The notes under the pieces: generated by a model | Told to the model about the DNA's origin: nothing | What the model saw: only the letters and a program-made list of their open reading frames with translations | Databases searched by the model: none | From: Serratia quinivorans | Lineage (GTDB): Bacteria; Pseudomonadota; Gammaproteobacteria; Enterobacterales; Enterobacteriaceae | Reading direction: 5' to 3' | Assembly: GCF_946227985.1 (NCBI RefSeq) | Contig: NZ_CAMKGL010000001.1 | Location: 310,001 to 374,000, forward strand | Length of the DNA: 64,000 nt | Translations under genes and position numbers: made by a program | In this document: positions 32,808 through 44,705 of the stretch, one piece after another | How the letters are laid out: each line of letters opens with the position of its first letter | Numbering within the stretch: the first letter of the stretch is position 1

Positions 32808-33748
32808 ATGAAGCTTTCTTTTTGTACCGATAGTCTGGGCCATCTGCCGTTTGAAGCCATGCTGGACAGGCTGGGCGAACTGGGGGTGTTTGGCGTGGAA
32901 ATGACCACCGGTGGCTGGTCTTCGGCACCGCATCTGGATACCGTTGCGCTGTTGCAGGACGCCGGTAAGCGCCGACGGTTACTGGCGGCACTGGAAAGCC
33001 GTGGCATGAAGATTGCCGCGCTGAACGTTTCCGGTAACCCGCTTGAGCCGGGTGTTCTGGGTGAAAAGCATCGCCACGATACCGACAACACGCTGGCACT
33101 GGCCGCCGGCCTGGGGGTGAAGAAAATCGTCATGATGAGCGGATTGCCGCCCGCGGCCCCCGGCGACAGCATCCCCAACTGGATCACCTACACCGTCAGT
33201 TGGCCGCCGACGCTGAAAAACTGCCTGGACTATCAGTGGAATGAAGTGGCAATCCCCTACTGGCAACGGCTGGTGGATAAGGCGCAGGCGTTTGGCATCG
33301 AGAAGTTTGCACTGGAAAACTTCAGTTCGATGCTGGTGTGGAACCCGGACACCTTGTTCAGGCTGCGTGATGCGGTGGGGCCGATGGTCGGGCTGAATCT
33401 TGATCCCAGCCACCTGATTTGGATGGGGGCCGATCCGATAGCGGTGGCGCGTCGCCTGGGGACGCAATTCACCACGTACACGGCAAGGACGTAAGGCTGG
33501 AAAGGGGCATGGTGGCCGTCAACGGGCTGCTGGAAACCCGGCCGGTGGAGCAGGTGGCGGAGCGCGCCTGGAATTATGTGGCGGTCGGCTGCGGGCAGGA
33601 TCTGCAGTGGTGGAAAGCGTTTTTCTCGGTGGTACGCATGATGGGCTATAACGACTGGGTGTCGCTGGAGATGGAGGATCTGACCATGTCGGTCGATGCC
33701 GGCATCAATACTTCGGTTGAGGCGTTAAAGCACTGTATCAGCCAGTAA
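32808..33748 (+). pseudogene. Sugar phosphate isomerase/epimerase (xylose isomerase-like TIM barrel), frameshifted
   Basis: From ATG 32808 (GTGGAG upstream) the frame gives MKLSFCTDSLGHLPFEAMLD and continues through FGIEKFALENFSSMLVWNP and GLNLDPSHLIWMGADP. It then turns into nonsense and stops at 33494. The proper continuation (DAIHHVHGKDVRLERGMVAV ... to 33748) is in the next frame. Adding one base in the GGGG run near 33460 restores RRLGDAIHHVHGKD and a 313-residue AP-endonuclease-2-family barrel with its metal-binding H..HGKD. It is either a sequencing error in a G homopolymer or a real inactivation. If real, the barrel loses its last strands. Confidence 0.85.
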
Positions 33749-33908
33749 AGGGCATCCGTTGTTGTCCAGGGTCTGCCGTTGTGCAGGCCGTGGATGGCAA
33801 AAGACTGGCGAAAAAAACAGGCTAATAAAAGTGTGACGCATATCGCATTTACCCGGCCAGTTGGTTAAAATATCGCTACTTCCCGCACCCGTCCGGATCC
33901 CGTTTAAC

Positions 33909-35099
33909 ATGGAACAAACTCAGGTCTCTCGCTCAACTGCCTGGTTGCGCGTGGTCATTCTTGCCGTTTCGGCCTTTATCTTCAATACCACCGAGTTCAT
34001 TCCGGTCGGGTTGCTGAGTGATATCGCCCAAAGCTTCTCGATGCAGACCGAGCAGGTGGGGTTGATCATCACTATTTATGCCTGGATCGTCGCCGCCAGT
34101 TCGCTGGTGTGTATGCTGCTGACCAGCCGGATTGAGCGGCGCAAACTGCTGATCGGGGTATTCATCCTGTTTATTGCCAGCCATGTGCTGACCGCCGTGG
34201 CGTGGAACTTCACCACGCTGGTTATCTCGCGTGCCGGTGTGGCGCTGGCTCATGCGGTATTCTGGTCAATCACCGCTTCGCTGGCGATCCGGGTCGCTCC
34301 GGCGGGCAAGAAGGCGCAGGCATTGAGCCTGCTGGCGGGGGGGACCGCGCTGGCGATGGTGCTCGGCCTGCCGCTGGGCCGTATCGTGGGTCAAATCCTC
34401 GGCTGGCGCATGACCTTTATTGGTATCGCCGTCTGTGCCACGCTGGCGTTGGTGCTGCTGTGGCGCTTGCTGCCGGTGCTGAAAAGCGAGCATTCCGGCT
34501 CGCTGGCCAGCGTACCAATGCTGTTTAAGCGCCCGGCGTTGGTCAGCCTGTATATGCTGACCATCATTGTGGTGACGGCCAATTTTACCGCCTACAGCTA
34601 TATCGAACCCTTTATTCAGACCGTGGCCGGGCTGTCGGAAAACTTCACCACCCTGATGCTGTTGCTGTTCGGTGCCGCCGGTATCATCGGCAGTCTGTTG
34701 TTCAGCCGTTTCAGCGAACGTTTCCCGTCGGGCTTTTTCATCGGCGCTATCGCCTTATTGATGCTGAGCCTGCTGCTGCTGTTACCGGCCTCCGGCGATG
34801 AAAATCACCTGACGGTGCTGTTTGCGGTATGGGGCATGGCGATTATGGCGATTGGCCTGTCGATGCAGGCCAGGGTCTTGAACCTGGCGCCGGACGCTAC
34901 CGACGTGGCGATGTCGATCTATTCCGGGCTGTACAACTTTGGCATCGGCGCTGGCGCACTGCTGGGGAATCAGGTCAGCCAGTATCTGGGCATGGGTAAC
35001 ATCGGTTTTGTCGCTGCCCCGCTGGCGTTGATCGCCCTTGGCTGGTGCCTGCTGAACTTTTACCGCAGCGAACGCCTGCAACACCACCAAATCCGCTAA
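33909..35099 (+). CDS. sotB: SotB, sugar efflux MFS transporter
   Basis: The 396-residue protein has the same length as E. coli SotB and high similarity ([14 protein letters not shown] [89 protein letters not shown]). SotB exports arabinose and isopropyl-thiogalactoside and limits sugar accumulation. It has twelve membrane segments. ATG 33909 restores the E. coli length. It stands alone between the isomerase and another MFS gene. Confidence 0.92.
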   Translation: MEQTQVSRSTAWLRVVILAVSAFIFNTTEFIPVGLLSDIAQSFSMQTEQVGLIITIYAWIVAASSLVCMLLTSRIERRKLLIGVFILFIASHVLTAVAWNFTTLVISRAGVALAHAVFWSITASLAIRVAPAGKKAQALSLLAGGTALAMVLGLPLGRIVGQILGWRMTFIGIAVCATLALVLLWRLLPVLKSEHSGSLASVPMLFKRPALVSLYMLTIIVVTANFTAYSYIEPFIQTVAGLSENFTTLMLLLFGAAGIIGSLLFSRFSERFPSGFFIGAIALLMLSLLLLLPASGDENHLTVLFAVWGMAIMAIGLSMQARVLNLAPDATDVAMSIYSGLYNFGIGAGALLGNQVSQYLGMGNIGFVAAPLALIALGWCLLNFYRSERLQHHQIR

Positions 35100-35110
35100 C
35101 TTCCTGCCCT

Positions 35111-35139
35111 CTGATAGTGGGCCGCCGGCTCACTATCAG
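35111..35139. terminator. Hairpin after sotB
   Basis: CTGATAGTG (35111-35119) pairs perfectly with CACTATCAG (35131-35139), loop GGCCGCCGGCT, 12 bases after the sotB stop. No T-run follows, so termination is likely but not certain. Confidence 0.5.
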
Positions 35140-35290
35140 GCATCTCACCACGGCTTAAATTTTCTCTCAGCAAAACAGATTGCTGCAGTTTTTTATGCTT
35201 AATTACCTTTCATAGCCTGCTAATTAAATATTTAACTCCGACGCCGAGCCTATAGCATAGAAAAATAATAACTATGTTATGGCGAGGTTA

Positions 35291-36712
35291 ATGGTGAGTG
35301 ACTCTTTAGTTGCGGGAAGCGATGCGGTGGCCCAGTCACCGATCCATGAACGGGATTTGTCGGCAAGAATTGATGCGTTGCCGACCTCGGCCGGCCTGTG
35401 GAAGTTTATCGCTTTGCTGGCGTTGGGCGGTTTTTTTGAGCTTTATGATCTGTTTCAGACCGGCTATATCAGCACCGGTTTAATCGCCGAGGGGATATTT
35501 CATACCGGCGCGCAAGGCGTGTTCGGCGTCTCCGACCAGGCGGCGTTTGCCTCCGCCACCTTCCTTGGCCTGTTTATCGGCGCCAGCCTGCTCAGCCCCT
35601 ATGCCGATCGCTTTGGCCGCCGCACCACCTTTATGTTTGCCCTGGCCTGGTATGGCGCGTTTTCGCTGTGCCTGGCTTTTCAGCATCAGGCAGAGTGGGT
35701 GATTTTCCTGCGCTTTCTGGTTGGCGTTGGGCTGGGGATTGAACTGGTCACCATTGATACCTATCTGACCGAGTGGGTGCCTGCGCCTCTGCGTACCCGT
35801 GCTTTCGCCTTTTCGTTTTTCATTCAATTTCTGTCGGTGCCAACGGTCGCGTTGATGTCGTGGTGGCTGGTACCGCAGACCATTCTGGGCCTGAGCGGTT
35901 GGCGTTATGTGGTGATCGCCGGTGCCGTGGCGTCGCTGGTGATTTGGCTGGTGCGTAAAGGCTTGCCGGAGTCTCCGCGTTGGCTGGCGCAGCAGCGACG
36001 TTACCCGGAAGTCAGGCAGGTGATGCTGGCGATGGAGCGCCGTTGCGGCGTGACCCAGGTGACGGAATTCCCATTGCGTGATGCTGAATCAGCGAGCGAA
36101 ACGCCCGCGCAGGGAAGCTTTAAAGATATCTGGTCGCCGCGTTACCGGGGCCGCACCCTGATGCTGGTGGTGATGAATTTCTTCCAGGCGATTGGCTTCT
36201 TCGGCTTCGGTAACTGGCTGCCGGCCTTGCTGGCCGGAAAGGGCGCCTCAATCACCCACAGCCTGCTGTACGCCTTCTTTATCACCCTGGCTTACCCGCT
36301 GGGATCATTGTTGTGCAGTCGCTATGCCGACAAAATGGAAAACAAATGGCAGATTGTTCTTTCCTGCCTGGTGACGGTGATTTTCGGCTCGCTGTTTGCC
36401 ATGCAGAATAATCCCCTGTGGCTGATTCTGTGCGGATTCTTCATCACCTGGTCCAATGCCTGGCTGACCTACAGTTACCACTCCTACCAGTCAGAGGTAT
36501 TCCCAACTTATATCCGCGCCCGTGCGGTCGGATTCTGTTATTCATTCAGCCGACTGTCGACGGTATTCAGCAGCCTGATGATAGGCATGATTTTGCAATA
36601 CGGCGGCTCGGTGGGAGTGATTGCGTTTATCGTTGCCAGCATGCTGATTGTGATGGTGGTGATCGGGGTGTTTGGCCCAAAAACGCGCGGTATCGATCTG
36701 GAAAATATCTGA
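35291..36712 (+). CDS. MFS transporter, sugar/aromatic-acid porter type
   Basis: The 473-residue MFS protein has twelve membrane segments. The family signature D-R-x-G-R-R occurs in the loop after the second segment (YADRFGRRTTF), TDTYLTEW-like IDTYLTEWVPAPLRTRAFAF follows, and GLPESPRWLAQQ leads into the central loop. The nearest groups are the YaaU/metabolite-H+ symporters. The substrate is unknown. ATG 35291 is preferred over ATG 35279 because GAGG lies three to seven bases upstream of it. No regulator is adjacent. Confidence 0.82.
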   Translation: MVSDSLVAGSDAVAQSPIHERDLSARIDALPTSAGLWKFIALLALGGFFELYDLFQTGYISTGLIAEGIFHTGAQGVFGVSDQAAFASATFLGLFIGASLLSPYADRFGRRTTFMFALAWYGAFSLCLAFQHQAEWVIFLRFLVGVGLGIELVTIDTYLTEWVPAPLRTRAFAFSFFIQFLSVPTVALMSWWLVPQTILGLSGWRYVVIAGAVASLVIWLVRKGLPESPRWLAQQRRYPEVRQVMLAMERRCGVTQVTEFPLRDAESASETPAQGSFKDIWSPRYRGRTLMLVVMNFFQAIGFFGFGNWLPALLAGKGASITHSLLYAFFITLAYPLGSLLCSRYADKMENKWQIVLSCLVTVIFGSLFAMQNNPLWLILCGFFITWSNAWLTYSYHSYQSEVFPTYIRARAVGFCYSFSRLSTVFSSLMIGMILQYGGSVGVIAFIVASMLIVMVVIGVFGPKTRGIDLENI

Positions 36713-36720
36713 CCCCGCCA

Positions 36721-36750
36721 CCCGGCGTTGTGCACTGAGGCAACGCCGGG
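36721..36750 (+). terminator. Terminator-like hairpin after the MFS gene
   Basis: CCCGGCGTTG (36721-36730) pairs perfectly over ten bases with CAACGCCGGG (36741-36750), 8 bases after the stop. The following ATCTTCAGC is not T-rich. Confidence 0.55.
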
Positions 36751-36864
36751 ATCTTCAGCAAAAAAACTCGCGATCATCCGAAAATAATTCCGTTATCACC
36801 GTTTCCTCTCCTGCCTTACTGTTAACCCGGAAGACCTACCCTTACCCCCACCGGGAGATAACCT

Positions 36865-37686
36865 ATGAGCATCCTGACCACCCAAGATGGCACGCGTATT
36901 TTCTATAAGGATTGGGGCCGCGGGCAACCCATCCTTTTTTCTCACGGTTGGCCGCTATCCGCCGACGCCTGGGATAACCAAATGCTGTTCTTCGGCCAAA
37001 GCGGTTACCGCGTTATCGCGCACGATCGCCGCAGCCATGGTCGCTCCGACCAGACCTGGGACGGCAACAGCATGGACCGCTATGCGGACGATCTGGCGGA
37101 GTTGATCGAAGCGTTGGATCTGCGGGATCTGATCCTGGTGGGCCATTCAACCGGTGGTGGTGAGGTCGCGCACTATATTGGCCGTCACGGCAGCGCGCGG
37201 GTGGCAAAGGCGGTGCTGGTGGGCGCGGTGCCGCCGCTGATGCTCCAGAGTCCGGCCAATCCAGAGGGCTTGCCGATGTCGGCATTCGACGGCATTCGCA
37301 GCGGAACGGCAGAAAATCGCGCCCAGTTCTTCAAGGATCTGGCGGTGCCTTTCTACGGTTATAACCGGCACGGCGTGCAGGCCAATGCCGGGCTGACGGA
37401 CAGTTTCTGGCTGATGGGCATGCAGGGCGGTGTGAAGGGGTTGTATGACTGCGTGCGTGAGTTTTCCGAGGTTGATTACACCGCGGATCTACTGGCCATC
37501 GACAAGCCGACGCTGCTGGTGCACGGCGACGACGACCAGATTGTGCCGATCGCCGCATCCGCGTTGAAAGCCGCTAAGCTTATCAGGCAGGTTGAATTGA
37601 AAGTCTATCCGGGCGCTTCGCACGGGCTGGCACAAACAGACCCTGAACGGTTTAATGCCGATCTGTTGGCGTTTATCCAGTCTTGA
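36865..37686 (+). CDS. Alpha/beta hydrolase (non-heme chloroperoxidase/arylesterase type)
   Basis: The 273-residue hydrolase has nucleophile Ser in VGHSTGGGE (about residue 95), Asp in [10 protein letters not shown] (about 223) and His in [10 protein letters not shown] (about 252). The oxyanion segment is [11 protein letters not shown]. This is the perhydrolase/chloroperoxidase branch, enzymes that also act as esterases. The start has GGGAGATAACC upstream. It precedes a DoxX-family gene by 49 bases, with a terminator-like hairpin in between, and then an MFS transporter. Confidence 0.88.
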   Translation: MSILTTQDGTRIFYKDWGRGQPILFSHGWPLSADAWDNQMLFFGQSGYRVIAHDRRSHGRSDQTWDGNSMDRYADDLAELIEALDLRDLILVGHSTGGGEVAHYIGRHGSARVAKAVLVGAVPPLMLQSPANPEGLPMSAFDGIRSGTAENRAQFFKDLAVPFYGYNRHGVQANAGLTDSFWLMGMQGGVKGLYDCVREFSEVDYTADLLAIDKPTLLVHGDDDQIVPIAASALKAAKLIRQVELKVYPGASHGLAQTDPERFNADLLAFIQS

Positions 37687-37692
37687 CCCCTG

Positions 37693-37714
37693 TCCCCCCG
37701 GGCGGGGGGATTTT
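37693..37714 (+). terminator. Terminator or attenuator between hydrolase and DoxX genes
   Basis: TCCCCCC (37693-37699) pairs with GGGGGGA (37704-37710) over a GGGC loop, followed by TTTT. It is only about 20 bases before the doxX start, so it may act as an attenuator. Confidence 0.6.
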
Positions 37715-37735
37715 ACCTGTGAACCGGAGCCGACC

Positions 37736-38161
37736 ATGAACACTGCCGCTTTTATCTCTCGAGTCAGACAGACCGCTGATACGCCTTTCATCCGCGGGCT
37801 GATGCTACTGGCGATTTGCGCCGCCTATATCCAGGGTGGCCTGGTCAAGGCGTTGGATTTTAACGGTGCCATCGCGGAAATGACCCATTTTGGCCTACAG
37901 CCTGCAGCGCTGTTTGCCGGGCTGGTGGTGGTGCTGGAGCTGGGGGCATCGGCGCTGATCCTGACCGGTTTTTACCGCTGGCTGGGTGCGCTGGCGCTGG
38001 CCGGATTCACCCTGGCCGCCACGCTGATGGCTAACCGTTTTTGGGAAATGAGCCCGCCGGAGCGCTTTGCCGGCATGAACGGATTTTTTGAACATATTGG
38101 GCTGACCGGGGCACTGCTGCTGGTGGCGTTGTACGATTTAAAGGAGCAAAAAGATGGCTGA
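37736..38161 (+). CDS. DoxX family membrane protein
   Basis: The 141-residue inner-membrane protein has four hydrophobic segments (LMLLAICAAYIQGGLVKALD, LFAGLVVVLELGASALIL, WLGALALAGFTLAATLMA, GALLLVALYDL). The DoxX signature lies around GGLVKALDFNG and MANRFWE. DoxX-like proteins are linked to quinone or oxidative-stress functions, but the role here is unknown. ATG 37736 is chosen by homology, with CCGGAG upstream. Its last eight bases overlap the next gene, indicating coupled translation. Confidence 0.82.
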   Translation: MNTAAFISRVRQTADTPFIRGLMLLAICAAYIQGGLVKALDFNGAIAEMTHFGLQPAALFAGLVVVLELGASALILTGFYRWLGALALAGFTLAATLMANRFWEMSPPERFAGMNGFFEHIGLTGALLLVALYDLKEQKDG

Positions 38162-39779
38162 ACCGGCTGAGAGCTCGGCTGCATCCGGCGGTTTCGCGCC
38201 GCTGAAGATCCCGGTATTCGCGGTGTTGTGGGGGGCCACGGTGCTGGGCAACGTCGGCAGCTTTATGCGGGACGTCGCCAGTTCCTGGTTGGTGACGGAT
38301 TTGTCCTCTAACCCGTCGGCGGTGGCACTGATGCAGACCGCCGCCACGCTGCCGGTGTTTCTGTTGGCGATCCCTGCTGGGGTGCTGTCCGACATTCTTG
38401 ACCGCCGTCGCTTTCTTATCTTTGTCCAGGTCCTGCTGGCCAGCGTCAGCGGCACTTTATTGCTGCTGTCGCAAAGCGGCGCGCTGACCGTCGAGTATTT
38501 GCTGGCGCTGACCTTTATCGGCGGCATCGGCGGGGCGCTGATGGGGCCGACCTGGCAATCTATCGTGCCCGAGCTGGTGCCGCGAGCCGATCTCAGAAAT
38601 GCGGTGGCGCTGAACTCGCTGGGGATAAATATCGCCCGTGCCATCGGCCCGGCGGCGGGAGGATTGCTGTTGGCGAGCTTCGGTGCCGGTGCGGCCTACG
38701 GTGCCGACGTACTGAGTTATGTGTTCGTGGTGGCCGCCTTGCTGTGGTGGCGCAGGCCGAAGGTGGAGGACAACGGGCTTTCCGAGCATTTCTTTGGCGC
38801 TTTCCGCGCCGGTATTCGCTATGCCCGCGCCAGCCGTGAGTTGCATGTGGTGTTGCTGCGGGCGGCGGTGTTCTTCGTGTTTTCCAGCTCAGTCTGGGCG
38901 TTGCTGCCTTTGGTGGCGCGGCAGATGCTGGGCGGTACCGCCGGTTTCTATGGCATCCTGCTGGGCGCGGTGGGGGCCGGCGCGATCGGCGGTGCGGTAC
39001 TGTTGCCAAGACTGCGTCAGCGGCTGAATGCCGATGGCCTGGTGTTATTGGCGGCAGTGATTACCGCCGTGGTGATGGCGTTGCTGTCGTTGGCCCCGCC
39101 GCAGTGGCTGGCGGTATTGCTGCTGCTGGCGCTGGGGGCCGGTTGGATTATCGCGCTGACCTCACTGAACGGCGCAGCGCAGGGCGTCTTGCCAAACTGG
39201 GTGCGCGGGCGCGGCCTGGCGATTTACTTGATGGTATTTAATGGCGCGATGGCTGCCGGTAGCCTGCTGTGGGGGTTGATTGCCCAGGAGATTGGCGTGG
39301 CCGCCACGCTGTTGGCGGGCGGTATCGGCTTATTGGTCATTTCGCTGCTGTTTCATCGCGTTCGCCTGCCGGAGGGCGAAGCCGACCTGCAACCGTCAAA
39401 CCACTGGCCGGAGCCCTTACTCAATACCCCGGTTGAAAACGATCGCGGGCCGGTGATGATCCAGGTGGAATACCTTGTACGGTTGGAAGATCGCCCGCAG
39501 TTTCTGCGCACGCTGCAACGGCTTTCACGGGTGCGTCGCCGTGACGGTGCTTATGCCTGGGGGTTGACCGAACATACCGCCGATCCGCAGTGCGTGATGG
39601 AGTGGTTTATGGTGGAGTCCTGGGCCGAACACTTGCGCCAGCACCAGCGGGTTTCGCATGCCGATGCGGACTTGCAGCAAGAGGCGCTGCAGTTCCATAT
39701 CGGCCCGGAGAAACCGGTGGTACACCACTTCCTGTCGCTTGACCTGCGGCACCTGGGGCGGCAAACGGCGAAAAAGTAA
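38154..39779 (+). CDS. MFS exporter fused to a C-terminal ABM-like domain
   Basis: The 541-residue protein has an MFS_3/EntS-type transporter of about 410 residues (GNVGSFMRDVASSWLVTDLS, GPTWQSIVPELVPRADLRNA, ARAIGPAAGGLLLASFG, QGVLPNWVRGRGLAIYLMVF). It is followed by a roughly 110-residue soluble domain (VMIQVEYLVRLEDRPQFLRT, YAWGLTEHTADPQ, MEWFMVESWAEHLRQHQRVS) resembling an antibiotic-biosynthesis-monooxygenase-like ferredoxin fold. Such fusions occur in annotated 'transmembrane secretion effector' proteins. The cargo is unknown. It overlaps the DoxX gene by eight bases. Confidence 0.83.
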   Translation: MAEPAESSAASGGFAPLKIPVFAVLWGATVLGNVGSFMRDVASSWLVTDLSSNPSAVALMQTAATLPVFLLAIPAGVLSDILDRRRFLIFVQVLLASVSGTLLLLSQSGALTVEYLLALTFIGGIGGALMGPTWQSIVPELVPRADLRNAVALNSLGINIARAIGPAAGGLLLASFGAGAAYGADVLSYVFVVAALLWWRRPKVEDNGLSEHFFGAFRAGIRYARASRELHVVLLRAAVFFVFSSSVWALLPLVARQMLGGTAGFYGILLGAVGAGAIGGAVLLPRLRQRLNADGLVLLAAVITAVVMALLSLAPPQWLAVLLLLALGAGWIIALTSLNGAAQGVLPNWVRGRGLAIYLMVFNGAMAAGSLLWGLIAQEIGVAATLLAGGIGLLVISLLFHRVRLPEGEADLQPSNHWPEPLLNTPVENDRGPVMIQVEYLVRLEDRPQFLRTLQRLSRVRRRDGAYAWGLTEHTADPQCVMEWFMVESWAEHLRQHQRVSHADADLQQEALQFHIGPEKPVVHHFLSLDLRHLGRQTAKK

Positions 39780-39799
39780 AACAGCTGCGGCGGGGCCGG

Positions 39800-41419
39800 T
39801 TACTCCGCCGCGCTATCGTGAGCATGCAAACGCCCCAATAGCCCAAATATCAGTAACGCGCAGGCGGCAGAGGCTATCGCCAGGATATACAGCAAGTTGC
39901 GGAAAGCCTGATCGTAGATCTGCAGCATTAACTGGCGTTGTCCGGGCAGCAGGGCGGCGGCACTGTTTAAATCACCCAGTGCCGCACGGTTGGCCGCCTC
40001 AACCCAATGTTGCGTGCCGCCATTGCCGGAGAGTGCTGCAAGCAGACCGCCCTGGATCAGCATGGCCAGTACCGCGCCGGCAATCGCAATGGCGATGCCG
40101 TCGGCCGAGACACGCACCGCGTTGAATATCCCGGTGGCCATGCCCGCCCGTTCTTTTTCCACCACGCTGACCGCCATGGCATCCATCAACCCCCAGGGCA
40201 GGCCGATACCGGTGCCGATCAGTAGCATCGGTGCTATCAGGCCGTGGCCGTTATGTGCTGTCAGTTCATGACCCAGCCAGGCCAGCCCGACGGCGACCAA
40301 CAGCAACCCGATACCGGAGAGCACGCCAGAGGTAAAACGGTGTGCCAGCAGTGCCGCAAGAAAGGGCACGAACAGCAATGGAGCCGCCAGCGCAATCATG
40401 GTTTTACCGGCTTCGAGCGCGCTCTGCCCATCAATACCGATAAAACGCCCTGGCAGCATGACGATCAATACCACAAAAAAGAACGCTGGCGAGGCTGCCA
40501 GCACCTGAACCCCAATAAAGCGGGGGCTGCGAAACAGTGTCAGATCGAGCATTGGCCGTGCTACCCGCCGCTCAATCAGTACGAAGGCGATAAAAACCGC
40601 CAGCGACAGCAGTAAAGAACCGGCCACCGACAGGCTGCCCCAACCGTTTTCCGGCGCCAGCAGAATGGCGTAGGTGAACAACGCCAACGCGGCAGTAAAG
40701 CTAATGGCACCGGGCCAGTCCAACCCTGCCGCATGGGGATCGCGAGATTCCGTTGCGCTGAGCGCCACCAGTGCCAATCCCGCCAGGCCAATCAACGCGG
40801 TGGCGAAGAACACCCATGGCCAGCCTGCGGTCACCACCAGCCAGCCTGAGGCCAGCGGCCCAAAAGCCAGGCCAATACCGAATGTGGTGCCCAGCAGGCT
40901 AAAAACGCGGGTGCGAACCGGCCCGTGGAAACTCTGCGCCAGCGATGCCATCGCACCGGCAAAAGCCGCCGCACCGGCCAGCCCCTGCGCCAGCCGCAAA
41001 ATATCTATTCCCACCACCGACGGGGCGAAGGGGATCATCATGGTCAGAATGGCGAACGCGCCCAGCCCGAACAACCAGACCCGTTTACGGCCATAAATGT
41101 CGGTCAGGCTACCGGCGGCCATCATGGCGCTGCCATAGGTAAGAATATAACCATTGACTACCCAACTCAGTTGTACGGCGCTGCCACCCAGCGAATGGCT
41201 GATGGAGGGCAAGACCACCGCCGGGCCGGTAAAGCTCAGTGGGATCAGGATACCGGTCAGGCAGGCGGCCAGTAATTGCAGCCATGCCCGGATTTCGATG
41301 CGGTCTGCGGTGGAGGTTATTTGCGTCATGGCGCTCATCTGTCTCTGGTGAAAAAAGCCCGCAAGCGGGTGCCGCGCAGCGCTAAGCGCCGGGTAATGGG
41401 CTGTCGACTGCGTTGCCAT
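39800..41419 (-). CDS. DHA2-family MFS multidrug efflux pump
   Basis: The 539-residue protein has about 14 hydrophobic segments. It carries the DHA2 pattern WVVNGYILTYGSAMMAAGSL, DIYGRKRVWLFGL, RLAQGLAGAAAFAGAMASL and GIGLPWGLMDAMAVSVV. These pumps export drugs, dyes or disinfectants by proton exchange. GGAAGGA sits eight bases before ATG 41419, which supports that start. The first 30 residues are not typical, and an internal ATG near residue 28 is an alternative. It is divergent from a LysR regulator, with an 87-base gap that contains a perfect palindrome. The LysR protein is the probable regulator. Confidence 0.87.
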   Translation of the reverse strand: MATQSTAHYPALSAARHPLAGFFHQRQMSAMTQITSTADRIEIRAWLQLLAACLTGILIPLSFTGPAVVLPSISHSLGGSAVQLSWVVNGYILTYGSAMMAAGSLTDIYGRKRVWLFGLGAFAILTMMIPFAPSVVGIDILRLAQGLAGAAAFAGAMASLAQSFHGPVRTRVFSLLGTTFGIGLAFGPLASGWLVVTAGWPWVFFATALIGLAGLALVALSATESRDPHAAGLDWPGAISFTAALALFTYAILLAPENGWGSLSVAGSLLLSLAVFIAFVLIERRVARPMLDLTLFRSPRFIGVQVLAASPAFFFVVLIVMLPGRFIGIDGQSALEAGKTMIALAAPLLFVPFLAALLAHRFTSGVLSGIGLLLVAVGLAWLGHELTAHNGHGLIAPMLLIGTGIGLPWGLMDAMAVSVVEKERAGMATGIFNAVRVSADGIAIAIAGAVLAMLIQGGLLAALSGNGGTQHWVEAANRAALGDLNSAAALLPGQRQLMLQIYDQAFRNLLYILAIASAACALLIFGLLGRLHAHDSAAE

Positions 41420-41471
41420 TAAGGTAATCCTTCCCTGAGTGGAGAAAAATAGGCTAAATTTCCATAGATAT

Positions 41472-41487
41472 CGGACAAAAATGTCCG
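41472..41487. promoter_or_regulatory. Palindrome in the DHA2 pump / LysR divergent region
   Basis: CGGACA-AAAA-TGTCCG is a perfect 6-4-6 inverted repeat, 19 bases upstream of the LysR ATG. It lies where a LysR-type recognition site would control both divergent genes. Confidence 0.5.
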
Positions 41488-41506
41488 GAATAGAGGATCG
41501 CGCGTG

Positions 41507-42394
41507 ATGGACAGTCTTAATGGCATTCTGGCGTTTGTGCAGGTTGCGGAAACACGCAGTTTCTCCGATGCTGCGCGGCAGTTAGGCGTTTCGTCTTCTG
41601 CGGTGGGTAAGAGCGTGGCGCGTATGGAACAGCGGCTGGCGGTGCGTTTATTTCACCGCAGCACTCGCAGTGTGACACTGACGGCAGAAGGAACGCTGTT
41701 TCTTGAGCGCTGCCGCCGCATTTTGGCGGAGGTCGCCGCCGCCGAACTTGAGCTGGTCGACAGCCGCGCCGCACCGCGTGGCAAGCTGCGCATTAGCCTG
41801 CCGCTGGTCAGTGGGTTGCTCATGCCGGTATTGACGGACTTTATGCATCAGTACCCGGATATCGAACTGGACGTGGATTTTTCCGATCGTATGGTCGACA
41901 TCGTCGAAGAGGGGTTTGATGCGGTGGTGCGTACCGGTGAGCCGGCCGATTCGCGGTTGGTATCACGCCGGTTGGGCGGCTTTCAGCTGGTGCTGGTGGC
42001 GTCGCCGGATTATTTATCGCGGCGCGGTGTGCCAGAGAAACCGGCGGATTTGCTCAACCATGCCTGTTTACAGCATAAATTCCCTGCCACCGGGCGCTTT
42101 GAAACCTGGCCGCTGCTGGGAGAAGCCTTACCTGAACTGCCGGCGACCATGATCTGCAATACCACCGAGGCGCTGTTGCCCGTGGCGCAGGCCGGGTTAG
42201 GCATTGCTTGCCTGCCGGATTTTATGGTGAAGGCGGCGTTGCAGCGAGGTGAACTGCAAAAGGTGCTGGAGGCGTTTGTCGAGCACCAGGGCGCTTTTCG
42301 CGTTATCTGGCCATCCAGCAAATACCTGGCGCCCAAACTGCGCGTTTTTATCGATTTTCTTGGTGAACGGTTATTCCCGACCAGTGGGCCATAA
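41507..42394 (+). CDS. LysR-type regulator divergent from the DHA2 pump
   Basis: The roughly 295-residue protein has an N-terminal winged helix-turn-helix (GILAFVQVAETRSFSDAARQ, LGVSSSAVGKSVARMEQRL) and a LysR effector domain of the CrgA-like group (RGKLRISLPLVSGLLMPVL, DVDFSDRMVDIVEEGFDAVV). ATG 41507 follows GAGGA at nine bases; GTG 41504 is the alternative. Its gene ends 50 bases before the convergent katG stop, sharing a hairpin. Confidence 0.88.
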   Translation: MDSLNGILAFVQVAETRSFSDAARQLGVSSSAVGKSVARMEQRLAVRLFHRSTRSVTLTAEGTLFLERCRRILAEVAAAELELVDSRAAPRGKLRISLPLVSGLLMPVLTDFMHQYPDIELDVDFSDRMVDIVEEGFDAVVRTGEPADSRLVSRRLGGFQLVLVASPDYLSRRGVPEKPADLLNHACLQHKFPATGRFETWPLLGEALPELPATMICNTTEALLPVAQAGLGIACLPDFMVKAALQRGELQKVLEAFVEHQGAFRVIWPSSKYLAPKLRVFIDFLGERLFPTSGP

Positions 42395-42396
42395 AA

Positions 42397-42428
42397 AGCC
42401 CGCTTAAGTGACCTTAAGCGGGCTGGGT
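42397..42428 (-). terminator. Terminator between LysR gene and katG
   Basis: AGCCCGCTTAAG (42397-42408) pairs perfectly with CTTAAGCGGGCT (42413-42424) around TGAC. On the minus strand it is followed by TTTTTAT, so it ends katG transcription. The same stem sequence is used at the tRNA-Asn terminator near 55363. Confidence 0.85.
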
Positions 42429-42443
42429 TACTGCCGTTCTCAT

Positions 42444-44705
<2,262 letters not shown>

